Shown: one piece after another, positions 26,061 to 34,330 of the stretch
Layout of the letters: each line of letters starts with the position of its first letter
Numbering within the stretch: position 1 is the first letter of the stretch
Assembly (NCBI GenBank): GCA_045562535.1
Contig: JBJKVP010000004.1
Coordinates: forward strand, 1 to 64,000
Source: UBA6926 sp045562535
Lineage (GTDB): Bacteria; Chloroflexota; Dehalococcoidia; UBA6926
DNA: 64,000 bases
Direction of reading: 5' to 3'
The notes under the pieces: generated by a model
What the model saw: the letters and a program-made list of their open reading frames with translations, nothing else
What the model was told of the DNA's origin: nothing
Database searches by the model: none
Program-made: the position numbers and the translations under genes

Positions 26061-27209
26061 ATGAATCGCATGATGGAAGTGACTATTCTATCTTGGCTGG
26101 TCCTAGAGCTTACCGATTCGCCTTTCCAAGTAGCAATGGTCGGAATATCTAGGATGTCTCCGATGTTTATTCTCGGTCTCGTAGCTGGCAGTATTGCTGA
26201 TAAATTTCCTAAAAAGCGAACGATGGTTCAACTACAGTTATTCAATATACTAGTGACTTCTATTACTTTCTTCATGATAACTTTTGGTGATATCCAGCCA
26301 ATTCACATCTTTATCTCTACATTTTGTCTTGGGTCATCGTGGTCTCTTGATTTCGCAACCAGGAGGTCGTTTTTTGCTGGACTATTCGAAGAAGACAAAC
26401 TATCAAATGCAGTATCATTGGATGTAGCTCTTCTTTTTGGTAGTTTACTACTAGGCCCAATGTTTTCCGGAGCACTAATAAGGCTATCTGGATTTCCATT
26501 GGCTTACGGAATGATCTTACTATTCTACTTATTGGCTCTATTGATTTTATCCAGAGTTCCCAAATCCATAAATGACACAAAGAATAACTCAGATATACCA
26601 ATTGCAAAGCAGCTTTTTGAAGCAATACATATGATAACCTCTAATCGATCTCTATGGTCGGCCCTTACTGTTACAGTTGCCTTAAATTTCTTCGGTTTCC
26701 CATATCTACAAATGGTGCCAGTTATTGCCAGAGACGTGCTAAACGCAAATGCATTTTGGTATGGAGTCCTCGTTTCGAGTGCTGGACTTGGCTCACTCAT
26801 AGCCTCTCTATTAATAGCCGCTAAAGAAATTGAGAAAAAACATGTCGTATATTCATTAGGTGCAACACTAATGTTATTTGCAGTTTTAATATTTTCATTA
26901 TCCAATACGTACATTCTATCTTTAGGAGCGCTTATCTTAGCTGGGGTTGGAATGTCTGGATTTGCAACTATGCAACCTACTATTGCACTTCAATCGGTCA
27001 ACAAGGATATGCAAGGCAGATCAATGGGGGCCATTGCGCTAGGGATTGGAGCTGCACCACCTGGAATGTGGGTTCTCGGGCAAGCATCTGAGTACGTCGG
27101 TCCTCAATCTGCTCTCACCATTTTTGCTATTTCAGGAATTATTTTAATTACGATACTCAGATTCACTCTCCCTGAATTAAGAAACAAAGAGCGACTAAAG
27201 AAAAGCTAG
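26061..27209 (+). CDS. MFS transporter (true start probably upstream)
   Basis: At least 382 residues with 11-12 membrane segments and the MFS_3 pattern (GSIADKFPKKRTM loop after helix 2, FATRRSFFAGLF, GRSMGAIALG). The first canonical start, ATG 26061, falls inside what looks like transmembrane helix 1. In the same frame, sequence before it reads YDTSYRRLWFAGIFWY, which is typical N-terminal MFS sequence. That frame is open back to a TAG at 25938-25940 but holds no ATG, GTG or TTG. A rare start codon such as ATT 25941 or ATA 25956, or an error in the sequence, must be considered. The substrate is unknown. Confidence 0.85.
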   Translation: MNRMMEVTILSWLVLELTDSPFQVAMVGISRMSPMFILGLVAGSIADKFPKKRTMVQLQLFNILVTSITFFMITFGDIQPIHIFISTFCLGSSWSLDFATRRSFFAGLFEEDKLSNAVSLDVALLFGSLLLGPMFSGALIRLSGFPLAYGMILLFYLLALLILSRVPKSINDTKNNSDIPIAKQLFEAIHMITSNRSLWSALTVTVALNFFGFPYLQMVPVIARDVLNANAFWYGVLVSSAGLGSLIASLLIAAKEIEKKHVVYSLGATLMLFAVLIFSLSNTYILSLGALILAGVGMSGFATMQPTIALQSVNKDMQGRSMGAIALGIGAAPPGMWVLGQASEYVGPQSALTIFAISGIILITILRFTLPELRNKERLKKS

Positions 27210-28384
27210 AGGTTATCAGGATCGCCTGAATCAGGCCCTTGTTCTACGGGTTCTTTGACAATATGTACTGATCTCTGTGGAAAAGGTATCGATATACCTA
27301 ATTCATCAAACTTCCTTTTAACTCTCAGTCGATATTCACCTGCAACATTCCATTGCTGCATTGGCACTGTTTCTCCCAAAACACGAATATCTATGGATGA
27401 GTCTCCAAAATTATCAACTCTAATAGCTTTAATTGGGTCAATAATTAAAGGACCCCATTCAGCATCAGAATGCATGTTTGATCCAACCTCATTTAGTGTC
27501 TCAATAACTGAATCAAGATCTTCTTCATAAGCAACTCCAATATTGAAATTAACTCGTGATTTATCTTTAGTATAGTTTGATGCAGTTCTAATCTCTCCAT
27601 TAGGAATAAAATGTTGGCGGTAATCTAAATCTCTTAATATTGTTCGCCTTAAATTTATATCTTCTACAAGACCTCCTATATCAGCAATTCTTACAATATC
27701 TCCTACACGATATTGATTCTCTAAGATTATAAATATCCCTGCAAATATATCTCTAACTAGATTCTGAGCTCCAAACCCAACTGCAATTCCGACCACCCCA
27801 GCAGCTAATAGAAGGGGTGCTAGATCTATCCCTAATTCACCTAATATTATAAAAATAGCTGTTGATAAAACTAAGAGATTAGCTGCTTTAGACAACACTT
27901 GTACCAGTGTCGTTACGTTTTTCTCACGTTCTGATTCTAAAAGAGAGTCAGATTTAGCACTTATATGAAATCTTATTACCATAGGAATGGTGTAAGCAAT
28001 CACCTTATTCGCGATCACAACCAATAGCAATATGAGCAGTATTTTAGGTACAAAGGTAAAAGCAAAATGGATCACAGAATCCAGTATTTCAGTATAGGAA
28101 ATAAATCTAGTCATAAGTTCTGTTCTTATAATGTTCTCGACGACAAGAATATATAAAATTAAGAAAAATATTGATCCAGATACCCGAATTATTCGAATTA
28201 GCAAGAAACGCAAAGATTCTTGAGTACCACCAAATGTATTATTAACCAAATTTAAAAATGACCTTGTAATAAGTGGAGCTAAACCTATAACTAACAGTTC
28301 AAAAATCAAAAATAACCCGGATATAAATATGAGTTGCGATTGATTTTGAAGTATATTTTCATACACAATATTAATGTCAAACAT
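27206..28384 (-). CDS. MscS-family mechanosensitive channel
   Basis: A 392-residue membrane protein with four to five hydrophobic helices in the first ~190 residues. The pore-lining, Gly/Ala-rich helix AAGVVGIAVGFGAQNLVRDIFAG is followed by the beta domain (FIILENQYRVGDIVRI, FIPNGEI, NYTKDKSRVNFNIGVAYEEDLD). It acts as a pressure valve against osmotic downshock. Extra N-terminal helices make it longer than E. coli MscS (286 residues). Its stop overlaps the convergent MFS gene by 4 bp. Confidence 0.92.
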   Translation of the reverse strand: MFDINIVYENILQNQSQLIFISGLFLIFELLVIGLAPLITRSFLNLVNNTFGGTQESLRFLLIRIIRVSGSIFFLILYILVVENIIRTELMTRFISYTEILDSVIHFAFTFVPKILLILLLVVIANKVIAYTIPMVIRFHISAKSDSLLESEREKNVTTLVQVLSKAANLLVLSTAIFIILGELGIDLAPLLLAAGVVGIAVGFGAQNLVRDIFAGIFIILENQYRVGDIVRIADIGGLVEDINLRRTILRDLDYRQHFIPNGEIRTASNYTKDKSRVNFNIGVAYEEDLDSVIETLNEVGSNMHSDAEWGPLIIDPIKAIRVDNFGDSSIDIRVLGETVPMQQWNVAGEYRLRVKRKFDELGISIPFPQRSVHIVKEPVEQGPDSGDPDNL

Positions 28385-28439
28385 TCAAATCCTCTTCAAT
28401 TTAAGCACACTATACTATATGAATCGCATAAACTCGCTA

Positions 28440-28467
28440 TTGACAATACTATCGCACTTTGAATAAT
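28440..28467 (+). promoter_or_regulatory. Promoter for the luciferase-like oxidoreductase gene
   Basis: TTGACA (28440-28445), 16-nt spacer and AATAAT (28462-28467) precede the ATG by 40 bp. A GGGAGG ribosome-binding site lies just before the start. Confidence 0.55.
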
Positions 28468-28507
28468 TGAGTTAGTTGTTAACAATTTACTCCAAAGGGA
28501 GGTAGTT

Positions 28508-29386
28508 ATGCGTATAGGTGTTGAACTTGCAATCAAGACACCTATTGGTGAGTTAATTGATCAGTTAAAGGCCTATGATTCTTACCCATTTACAAGAATC
28601 TGGGTTCCCGACTCATCTATATCTGAGTGGGAAATATTTAGCACTGCAGGTATAGTTGCTCATATTGTAAAAAACGCCAGAATCGGCATAGGAGTTACGT
28701 CTCCTTATCATCGGAACCCAGCCACCTTAGCTCATGCTATTGCAACTTTAGATAATATATCTTCAGGACGAATTGATTTCACTATTGGGCGTGGTTCAAG
28801 GCCATATTTATCTAGTATAGATGCAGAAGGGGATGATGACGCAGTAGTTGAAGCAATCGCAATAATCAAACAGTTGATCTACGGTGAAAAAGTTGATTTT
28901 CCGGGTAGTTCCTTTAAATTTAGTAACGTATCCCAGAGAGTCATTACCCCCCAGAAAAATTTTCAATTTTTTATTGCATCAATGAGCGAATATTGGAACG
29001 ACCTAGGTCTAGAACACGCAGATGGGCTTCATGTTTATAGTACAAACTCGAACCTTTTAACAAAAGTAAAATCTTACAAAGAGCGATCAACTGACCCGTC
29101 GTTTAGAATTATCACCACTCTGGGCTATGTTGAACCACCTGAAGTAAAAGAGTGGTGGGTATCAAATTTCGGCAATCATTACAATTTACAAAAACTTTCC
29201 GGGCGTAATCCTGGTGAGGCAAGCGTAACTGAGTTGGAATCGGAACTCACGTTTTCTGATGCCGAAGGCTTACAAAAGCAAATCGATAAAATGCAGGAAT
29301 ATTCCGTGGATGAGCTGATGATAGCTTATAGAAGACCAGAAGACTTAGAAACAATAGCGAACATCGTAGACAAGATAAATATCTAA
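28508..29386 (+). CDS. Luciferase-like (LLM) flavin- or F420-dependent oxidoreductase
   Basis: A 292-residue TIM-barrel protein of the bacterial luciferase-like family. Features: RIGVELAIKTPIGELI at the start, WVPDSS, IGIGVTSPYHRNPATLAHAIATLDNISSGR (the classic LLM strand-loop) and IDFTIGRGSRPY. Members transfer hydride between FMNH2 or F420 and diverse substrates. The ending (SVDELMIAYRRPEDLETIANIV) fits. A promoter and strong GGGAGG Shine-Dalgarno are present, so it is probably its own transcript. Cofactor and substrate are not determined. Confidence 0.87.
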   Translation: MRIGVELAIKTPIGELIDQLKAYDSYPFTRIWVPDSSISEWEIFSTAGIVAHIVKNARIGIGVTSPYHRNPATLAHAIATLDNISSGRIDFTIGRGSRPYLSSIDAEGDDDAVVEAIAIIKQLIYGEKVDFPGSSFKFSNVSQRVITPQKNFQFFIASMSEYWNDLGLEHADGLHVYSTNSNLLTKVKSYKERSTDPSFRIITTLGYVEPPEVKEWWVSNFGNHYNLQKLSGRNPGEASVTELESELTFSDAEGLQKQIDKMQEYSVDELMIAYRRPEDLETIANIVDKINI

Positions 29387-29392
29387 ACTTAT

Positions 29393-30082
29393 TTAAGCAA
29401 TCTCGCCATCTTTTAGTTCAACGACTTTATCAACTACATCTATAAGAGCCCTATCATGTGTGGCTGCAATAATAGATATATCTCTCTCATTGACCAAGTC
29501 TCTAAATAACGCGAAAATCCTTCTTGCAGTGATGGAATCAAGTTCTCCAGTAGGTTCATCAGCTAATATTACATCTGGAGAGGTAATTATCGCTCTCGCT
29601 ATAGCGATTCTTTGCTGCTCACCTCCAGACAGCTCATATGGCCTATGATCCGCTCTATGAATCATCCCTACTAAATCTAAATTCTCTTTCACTCTACGAT
29701 CCCGTTCTGATCTAGAAATTTTTTGAATTCTTAATGGTAACTCAACATTTTCGTATGCTGTCAATAGAGGCATTAATGCAGAAGACTGAAAAACAATACC
29801 TACATGGTCACGCCTTAATATAGCGAGTCCTTCATCAGAGATAGAACCTAAATCTTGATCTTTAAAATAAGTGGTTCCTTCTGAAGGTCGATCTAATCCT
29901 GCTACGATGTTTAGCAGTGTTGTTTTCCCCGATCCGGACCGCCCGACTAAAGATAGAAATTCTCCATAAGCAAGTTGGAAATCAACACCTTTCAAAGCAT
30001 GTACTGATTGACCCGCCAACTCGTATCGCCTATGGACTCCCGATACATTAATTATATTGTCTGTTTTATTCATTTCATCCAT
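29393..30082 (-). CDS. ABC transporter ATP-binding protein (LolD/MacB type)
   Basis: A 229-residue ATPase with Walker A GRSGSGKTT, signature LSGGEQQR, Walker B VILADEPTGELD and switch His in AATHDRA. The spacing and the ADEPTGELD sequence place it with LolD/MacB/FtsE-type ATPases that drive FtsX-like permeases. It is the last gene of the minus-strand operon with the second ATPase and two giant FtsX proteins, 3 bp after the preceding stop. It lacks the C-terminal tail of its neighbour, so the two ATPases may form a heterodimer. Confidence 0.92.
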   Translation of the reverse strand: MDEMNKTDNIINVSGVHRRYELAGQSVHALKGVDFQLAYGEFLSLVGRSGSGKTTLLNIVAGLDRPSEGTTYFKDQDLGSISDEGLAILRRDHVGIVFQSSALMPLLTAYENVELPLRIQKISRSERDRRVKENLDLVGMIHRADHRPYELSGGEQQRIAIARAIITSPDVILADEPTGELDSITARRIFALFRDLVNERDISIIAATHDRALIDVVDKVVELKDGEIA

Positions 30083-30085
30083 AAA

Positions 30086-30970
30086 TTATCTTTCGCTTTC
30101 AGGGTATACAACTACGTGATTTTCTTCCATTACAAGCCGCGCTCGCCCTTTTATTCTAAGGTTGTCCACATATTCTCTAGGCAGCTGCAGTCGCCCGCTA
30201 CTATCAACAAGAATGAACTCACTTATATTAGCTGATCCATCTCCCGGGCGCCTGAAATCAGGTAATGAAACTATCTCTGCACTTGCTCTTCCATCTCTTA
30301 CAACCACAACTCTATCAACACGAGTCGATACAGCCTCATCATGAGTGACAATAATTATAGTAGTTTGATAGATATCTCTAAGGTTCTTGAATATGTCCAG
30401 TATCTCGTTAGCGGTTTCTGAATCCAACTCTCCGGTTGGTTCATCAGCAAGGAGTAATTCAGGTTCATTAGACAAAGCGATCGCTATAGCAACTCTCTGT
30501 TGCTCACCTCCGGATAATTGATTCGGTTTATGATTCAACCGATGTGACAAGCCAACTGCTTCCAATAATTCTTTCGCCCTTTCGATTCTATAGTTGGTCT
30601 TAAATCCAGCTAATATCATAGGTAATTCCACATTTTCCAAAGCTGTCAAATAAGGAACTAGATTTCGAGCTGTTTGCTGCCACACAAATCCTACATTATG
30701 CAATCTGTAATCTTCAGCTTCTTTAGCACTAATATGCAATAGATTTCTTTCACCAACTCTAATTTCACCAGCAGAAGGCTTATCATATCCAGCAAGTATG
30801 TTCAAAAAAGTAGACTTACCACTACCACTAGCTCCTACAATACCAATCATCTCTCCAGCCATAACGTCTAAATCTAAACCCCTCAAGGCTACTACTTCTA
30901 AATCTTGAGCTTTATATATTTTGAATAGATCTAAACAACTTATATAAGGAACATTATTTTGATTAGTCAT
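30086..30970 (-). CDS. ABC transporter ATP-binding protein with AbrB-like C-terminal domain
   Basis: A 294-residue ATPase. Residues 1-230 have Walker A GASGSGKST, signature LSGGEQQR, Walker B LLLADEPTGELD and VTHDEA. After it comes a ~45-residue tail with VDSSGRLQLPREYVDNLRIKG followed by the RARLVMEENHVVVYP strand, the shape of a SpoVT/AbrB swapped-hairpin domain. In AbrB that domain dimerises and binds DNA; in this setting it could dimerise the ATPase or sense expression, which is inference. The gene lies 6 bp after the first permease and 3 bp before the second ATPase. Confidence 0.85.
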   Translation of the reverse strand: MTNQNNVPYISCLDLFKIYKAQDLEVVALRGLDLDVMAGEMIGIVGASGSGKSTFLNILAGYDKPSAGEIRVGERNLLHISAKEAEDYRLHNVGFVWQQTARNLVPYLTALENVELPMILAGFKTNYRIERAKELLEAVGLSHRLNHKPNQLSGGEQQRVAIAIALSNEPELLLADEPTGELDSETANEILDIFKNLRDIYQTTIIIVTHDEAVSTRVDRVVVVRDGRASAEIVSLPDFRRPGDGSANISEFILVDSSGRLQLPREYVDNLRIKGRARLVMEENHVVVYPESER

Positions 30971-30976
30971 AATTAC

Positions 30977-33900
30977 TTAATCTTCTCCTATCCTTAATGC
31001 CTGACCAATAGCCAGTTTGTTATAGATCTTAACCACTGCCAGAGTGCAAATTACAAAAACTATTACCATTAATGAATACACTAATCCTAGTGCTTCCCAG
31101 TTGATCTCCAGAACAAAAGGTGGTTGCACTGAAATACCAGTTTCTGTTCGGTCCAAAAAAGGCATAAGAAGTGAACCTGTTCTTTGCCCAATAAAAAATC
31201 CAGCTAAAATACCGATAAGCATCACTACTATGTGTTCAAACCATACCACTAATCTTATCTGTGCCCCAGTTAAACCCATGGTCCTAAGTAAAGCAAATTG
31301 ATTACGCCTTTCCCCAACAATCAATATCGCGTGGGAAATATAACCAACAATCCCCAGAAATAATACACTCAAATATGACACCATTAGAATAGTTTTCCAA
31401 CCAGCTGCAACAAGCGGATCTGCCTTAGATTGTGAAAGTAAATTTTCCCTACTAATATACCTATTAGTTCCAGCAATTTCAGTCAATTGAATAAACGAAC
31501 CTTCACTAAGAGGTTCATCGCCAACAACGGTCCATATTTCGTTCGCTTGTACCTCATCAGATTGCCCAACAAGATTTTGCTGGCGAACAATATCATCTAA
31601 ATTTACTACTATGAATCCACCCTGACCCACTGGATCCAGGGTTGGAAAATGGTCAACTGTCCCAACTATCTTTCCTGTCGCACGAGCAGTTCCAAGAGCA
31701 AGTATTATTGTATCGCCGACATCCTGATTTAAAGATCTAAGTAAGGGTGGGCTTACCAACATAGGTATCTTGTATTCAATAGGTCCATAATAAATTCCTC
31801 TTTGAACAAAACCGCTACTTGCACCCCAGGTAAAAAGTGCCCTCTGAGATTGACTGTTTGAATCGTAGGTAACAAATTTTAGAGAATCACTCCTAGTCAT
31901 AATCCCTAAGTCTAAAATATTCCAATCAGTATTTTCATTAAATTGGTATACTTCAAACCATTCAGGGGATTGCGGTGACTTAGTATTGATTGAATTAATA
32001 TAAAATGCACCTTTTTCCATACCGCTAGAGCGAGATCTTTGGATAATTTGAATCGACAATAACGTAAATGGTGCCTGTGGCTGTAATACTTGAGTGGTCC
32101 GCCCACCCCATCCTCTTCTAGAAATTGGCTTGATTTCCGTTTCCAAAAAATGCAGCCCTTCTTGCTCAAGGTTCCCAAAATATATGGAGAAGTACCTCCC
32201 ATTACCATCCATCATGACTCCCACCAAAGAAGATCTTGGGCTCGTTTGCACAGGTTCTATCCAAACGCCGATCTTGTCGGAATTCTCTGGTAAAGTTAGT
32301 CCATAAGATTGATTTAAATCTGGTTCAATCGAACTCATTAATTCTTCAAGACTATTGTTAGCAAAATCATCTCTCCACCAAGAAATCTTTGAAAATTGGC
32401 TGGGGTCAACTCCAAGCAGTTCATAGCGCAGATTAGGAGATCCACCACCAGAAAAAGAACCTTCTTGACGCAATACAGGTGATGCTGCTTTAACACCTTC
32501 GACTTGCTCTATAGCATTTTTAAAATCAATGCTTGGGCCTGTTCCAGCTAAATTAGCCCCTATGAATCGCGTCTGTGTACCAGCCGAATATAAAGCTCTT
32601 TCCTCATAACTCCGATCCAAAGTACCTCCAAAATTCGCAGAAAAAGCTCCTAGACCTGAAGCAAGAACCAAAAGCAAAATTAAACGCGTTATGTTTTGAG
32701 GGTTTCTACTAATCTGCCATAGCCCGAGCGCTAACCAAACTGTAGAAACGGGTATTATAATCTTTGCAACTATTGCTGTAACATACGGAATTAATCTAAG
32801 TAGAAGTAAAGATGCTGACACCAAAAACAGAACCGGAACGAACAAAAGAACCAAATTTACAGAGTTCCCTTCTGCAAAAACATCTGATACTAGCGAGCCT
32901 TGTTGATTCAGTTGCGCTATAAAGAAAAACGTCATTACAGCTAATACAACATCAATATACCATCTCTGGATAAATGATTTAGTAGCAGGCCTGACATCGT
33001 TAACCCTTTGTTCCAAAGGATTAGTATCTTCAGATGCCAATGCGGGAAGCATAAGAACTACAAATGAAACAAATGCGCCAATACCTCCATAAATAAATGA
33101 CTCCGCAGATATATTAGTAGGAAGTGCCCCACTTCTACCCAATCCCGAGAAAAAAGGCAAGTACCCTGTGCTGCTTATAGCCACATTTGCAACAAAAGGA
33201 CCTGCAAAAAAGGATATTCCTCCGATTAAAAATGCCTGCGTGGAATTAATTAGTAATAGATGCCGTTTAGTAGCACCTCTGCTCATCAACAGAGCTCCAT
33301 CAGATCTTTGTCTTCTGTTTATTAGCATGGCTAAAAATAAAACAGCATACAAAACCATACCGGTTACTAAAAGTAAAACAACTGTTAACGGTATCTGTAA
33401 AAACCGAAGTTTAGAATCATATGTGGAGAGGAGTTCAACTAAACGTGTATCCTGTCTGTACGAAGACAAGGAAGTTCTAAGTCCACTATTTAAAGATTTA
33501 ATAGACTCGATAGTACTTAAAGACGAATCTGCAGTTATATCATTCACTTCTAAACGGTAATCGGCAAAATGGAAACCTTGCATGTCTCGGAAAATAGCAC
33601 CTAGAACATCGACCATAATTACTTCATCCACTAAAACTGGAAGCGTGTTAAGTAATGTTGGCTGTCCCACCAAACGGTTAAGTGAAGGGTGTTCCCAGTT
33701 GGTATTCCCACTTCGAACTTCGCTTACAATGCCCGTAACCTTTACATGCACTCTATCGGCTCGGTCTTCCCAAAATGGCCGAAAGACCATAATGTCACCT
33801 TCACGTATATTCAAAAAATCTGCATTACTCTGCAATATCACTCCTTCTACGAGTAAACTTCCATCTGACGCAATCAAAGCTCGAGGCTCAGGAATATGCC

Positions 33901-34330
33901 CCTTTAGCAACTCAAATCGGCTATCAAATTCATCAATAAAATGAAATGACCCCCTGTACGCAAGTTCCATATTTTGGGTTAATTCACCTTCTCGATCGAC
34001 AAGAAAAGTGGATGTCCTTACGTGCCTAACTCGTTGTTCAGAGATCTCACCAATTTTTTGTGAAACCGAACTATTTAAACGGTTGATATCGCTATCATAA
34101 GTTCGAGCGTCCATACCAACAGACTCAAAATTAACTGTAAGATTTAGCGATTCCCTGTCAGCTTTATCTATTGCGAATTCGAGACCCAAATTCCTAAGTG
34201 TCTCAGAATATATCGAGATGCTTGCAGTTGTAGAAGAAGCTAAGATCGTACCAATCAAAACTGGAATAAATAACGGCGCATAAGCTGCTAATCTACGAAT
34301 AATCAAATGGAACAATTGGTTTGTGAACAT
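30977..34330 (-). CDS. Large FtsX-like ABC permease (second of pair)
   Basis: A 1117-residue permease. A membrane anchor lies at residues 15-35, then a ~250-residue exported domain, a block of helices at about 310-580 and a second large exported domain (~590-960) containing ELLGVDPSQFSKISWW. Three closing helices follow (SYLSVLFLGIVGYIS, then FALLRTMGLTGAQIRLVVWFEH, the FtsX signature). Usual LolC/MacB permeases are 400-650 residues. This gene starts immediately after the stop of its partner (TAA then ATG) and shares its layout, so the two probably form the membrane heterodimer. The likely role is export or envelope lipid/lipoprotein transfer. Confidence 0.85.
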   Translation of the reverse strand: MFTNQLFHLIIRRLAAYAPLFIPVLIGTILASSTTASISIYSETLRNLGLEFAIDKADRESLNLTVNFESVGMDARTYDSDINRLNSSVSQKIGEISEQRVRHVRTSTFLVDREGELTQNMELAYRGSFHFIDEFDSRFELLKGHIPEPRALIASDGSLLVEGVILQSNADFLNIREGDIMVFRPFWEDRADRVHVKVTGIVSEVRSGNTNWEHPSLNRLVGQPTLLNTLPVLVDEVIMVDVLGAIFRDMQGFHFADYRLEVNDITADSSLSTIESIKSLNSGLRTSLSSYRQDTRLVELLSTYDSKLRFLQIPLTVVLLLVTGMVLYAVLFLAMLINRRQRSDGALLMSRGATKRHLLLINSTQAFLIGGISFFAGPFVANVAISSTGYLPFFSGLGRSGALPTNISAESFIYGGIGAFVSFVVLMLPALASEDTNPLEQRVNDVRPATKSFIQRWYIDVVLAVMTFFFIAQLNQQGSLVSDVFAEGNSVNLVLLFVPVLFLVSASLLLLRLIPYVTAIVAKIIIPVSTVWLALGLWQISRNPQNITRLILLLVLASGLGAFSANFGGTLDRSYEERALYSAGTQTRFIGANLAGTGPSIDFKNAIEQVEGVKAASPVLRQEGSFSGGGSPNLRYELLGVDPSQFSKISWWRDDFANNSLEELMSSIEPDLNQSYGLTLPENSDKIGVWIEPVQTSPRSSLVGVMMDGNGRYFSIYFGNLEQEGLHFLETEIKPISRRGWGGRTTQVLQPQAPFTLLSIQIIQRSRSSGMEKGAFYINSINTKSPQSPEWFEVYQFNENTDWNILDLGIMTRSDSLKFVTYDSNSQSQRALFTWGASSGFVQRGIYYGPIEYKIPMLVSPPLLRSLNQDVGDTIILALGTARATGKIVGTVDHFPTLDPVGQGGFIVVNLDDIVRQQNLVGQSDEVQANEIWTVVGDEPLSEGSFIQLTEIAGTNRYISRENLLSQSKADPLVAAGWKTILMVSYLSVLFLGIVGYISHAILIVGERRNQFALLRTMGLTGAQIRLVVWFEHIVVMLIGILAGFFIGQRTGSLLMPFLDRTETGISVQPPFVLEINWEALGLVYSLMVIVFVICTLAVVKIYNKLAIGQALRIGED

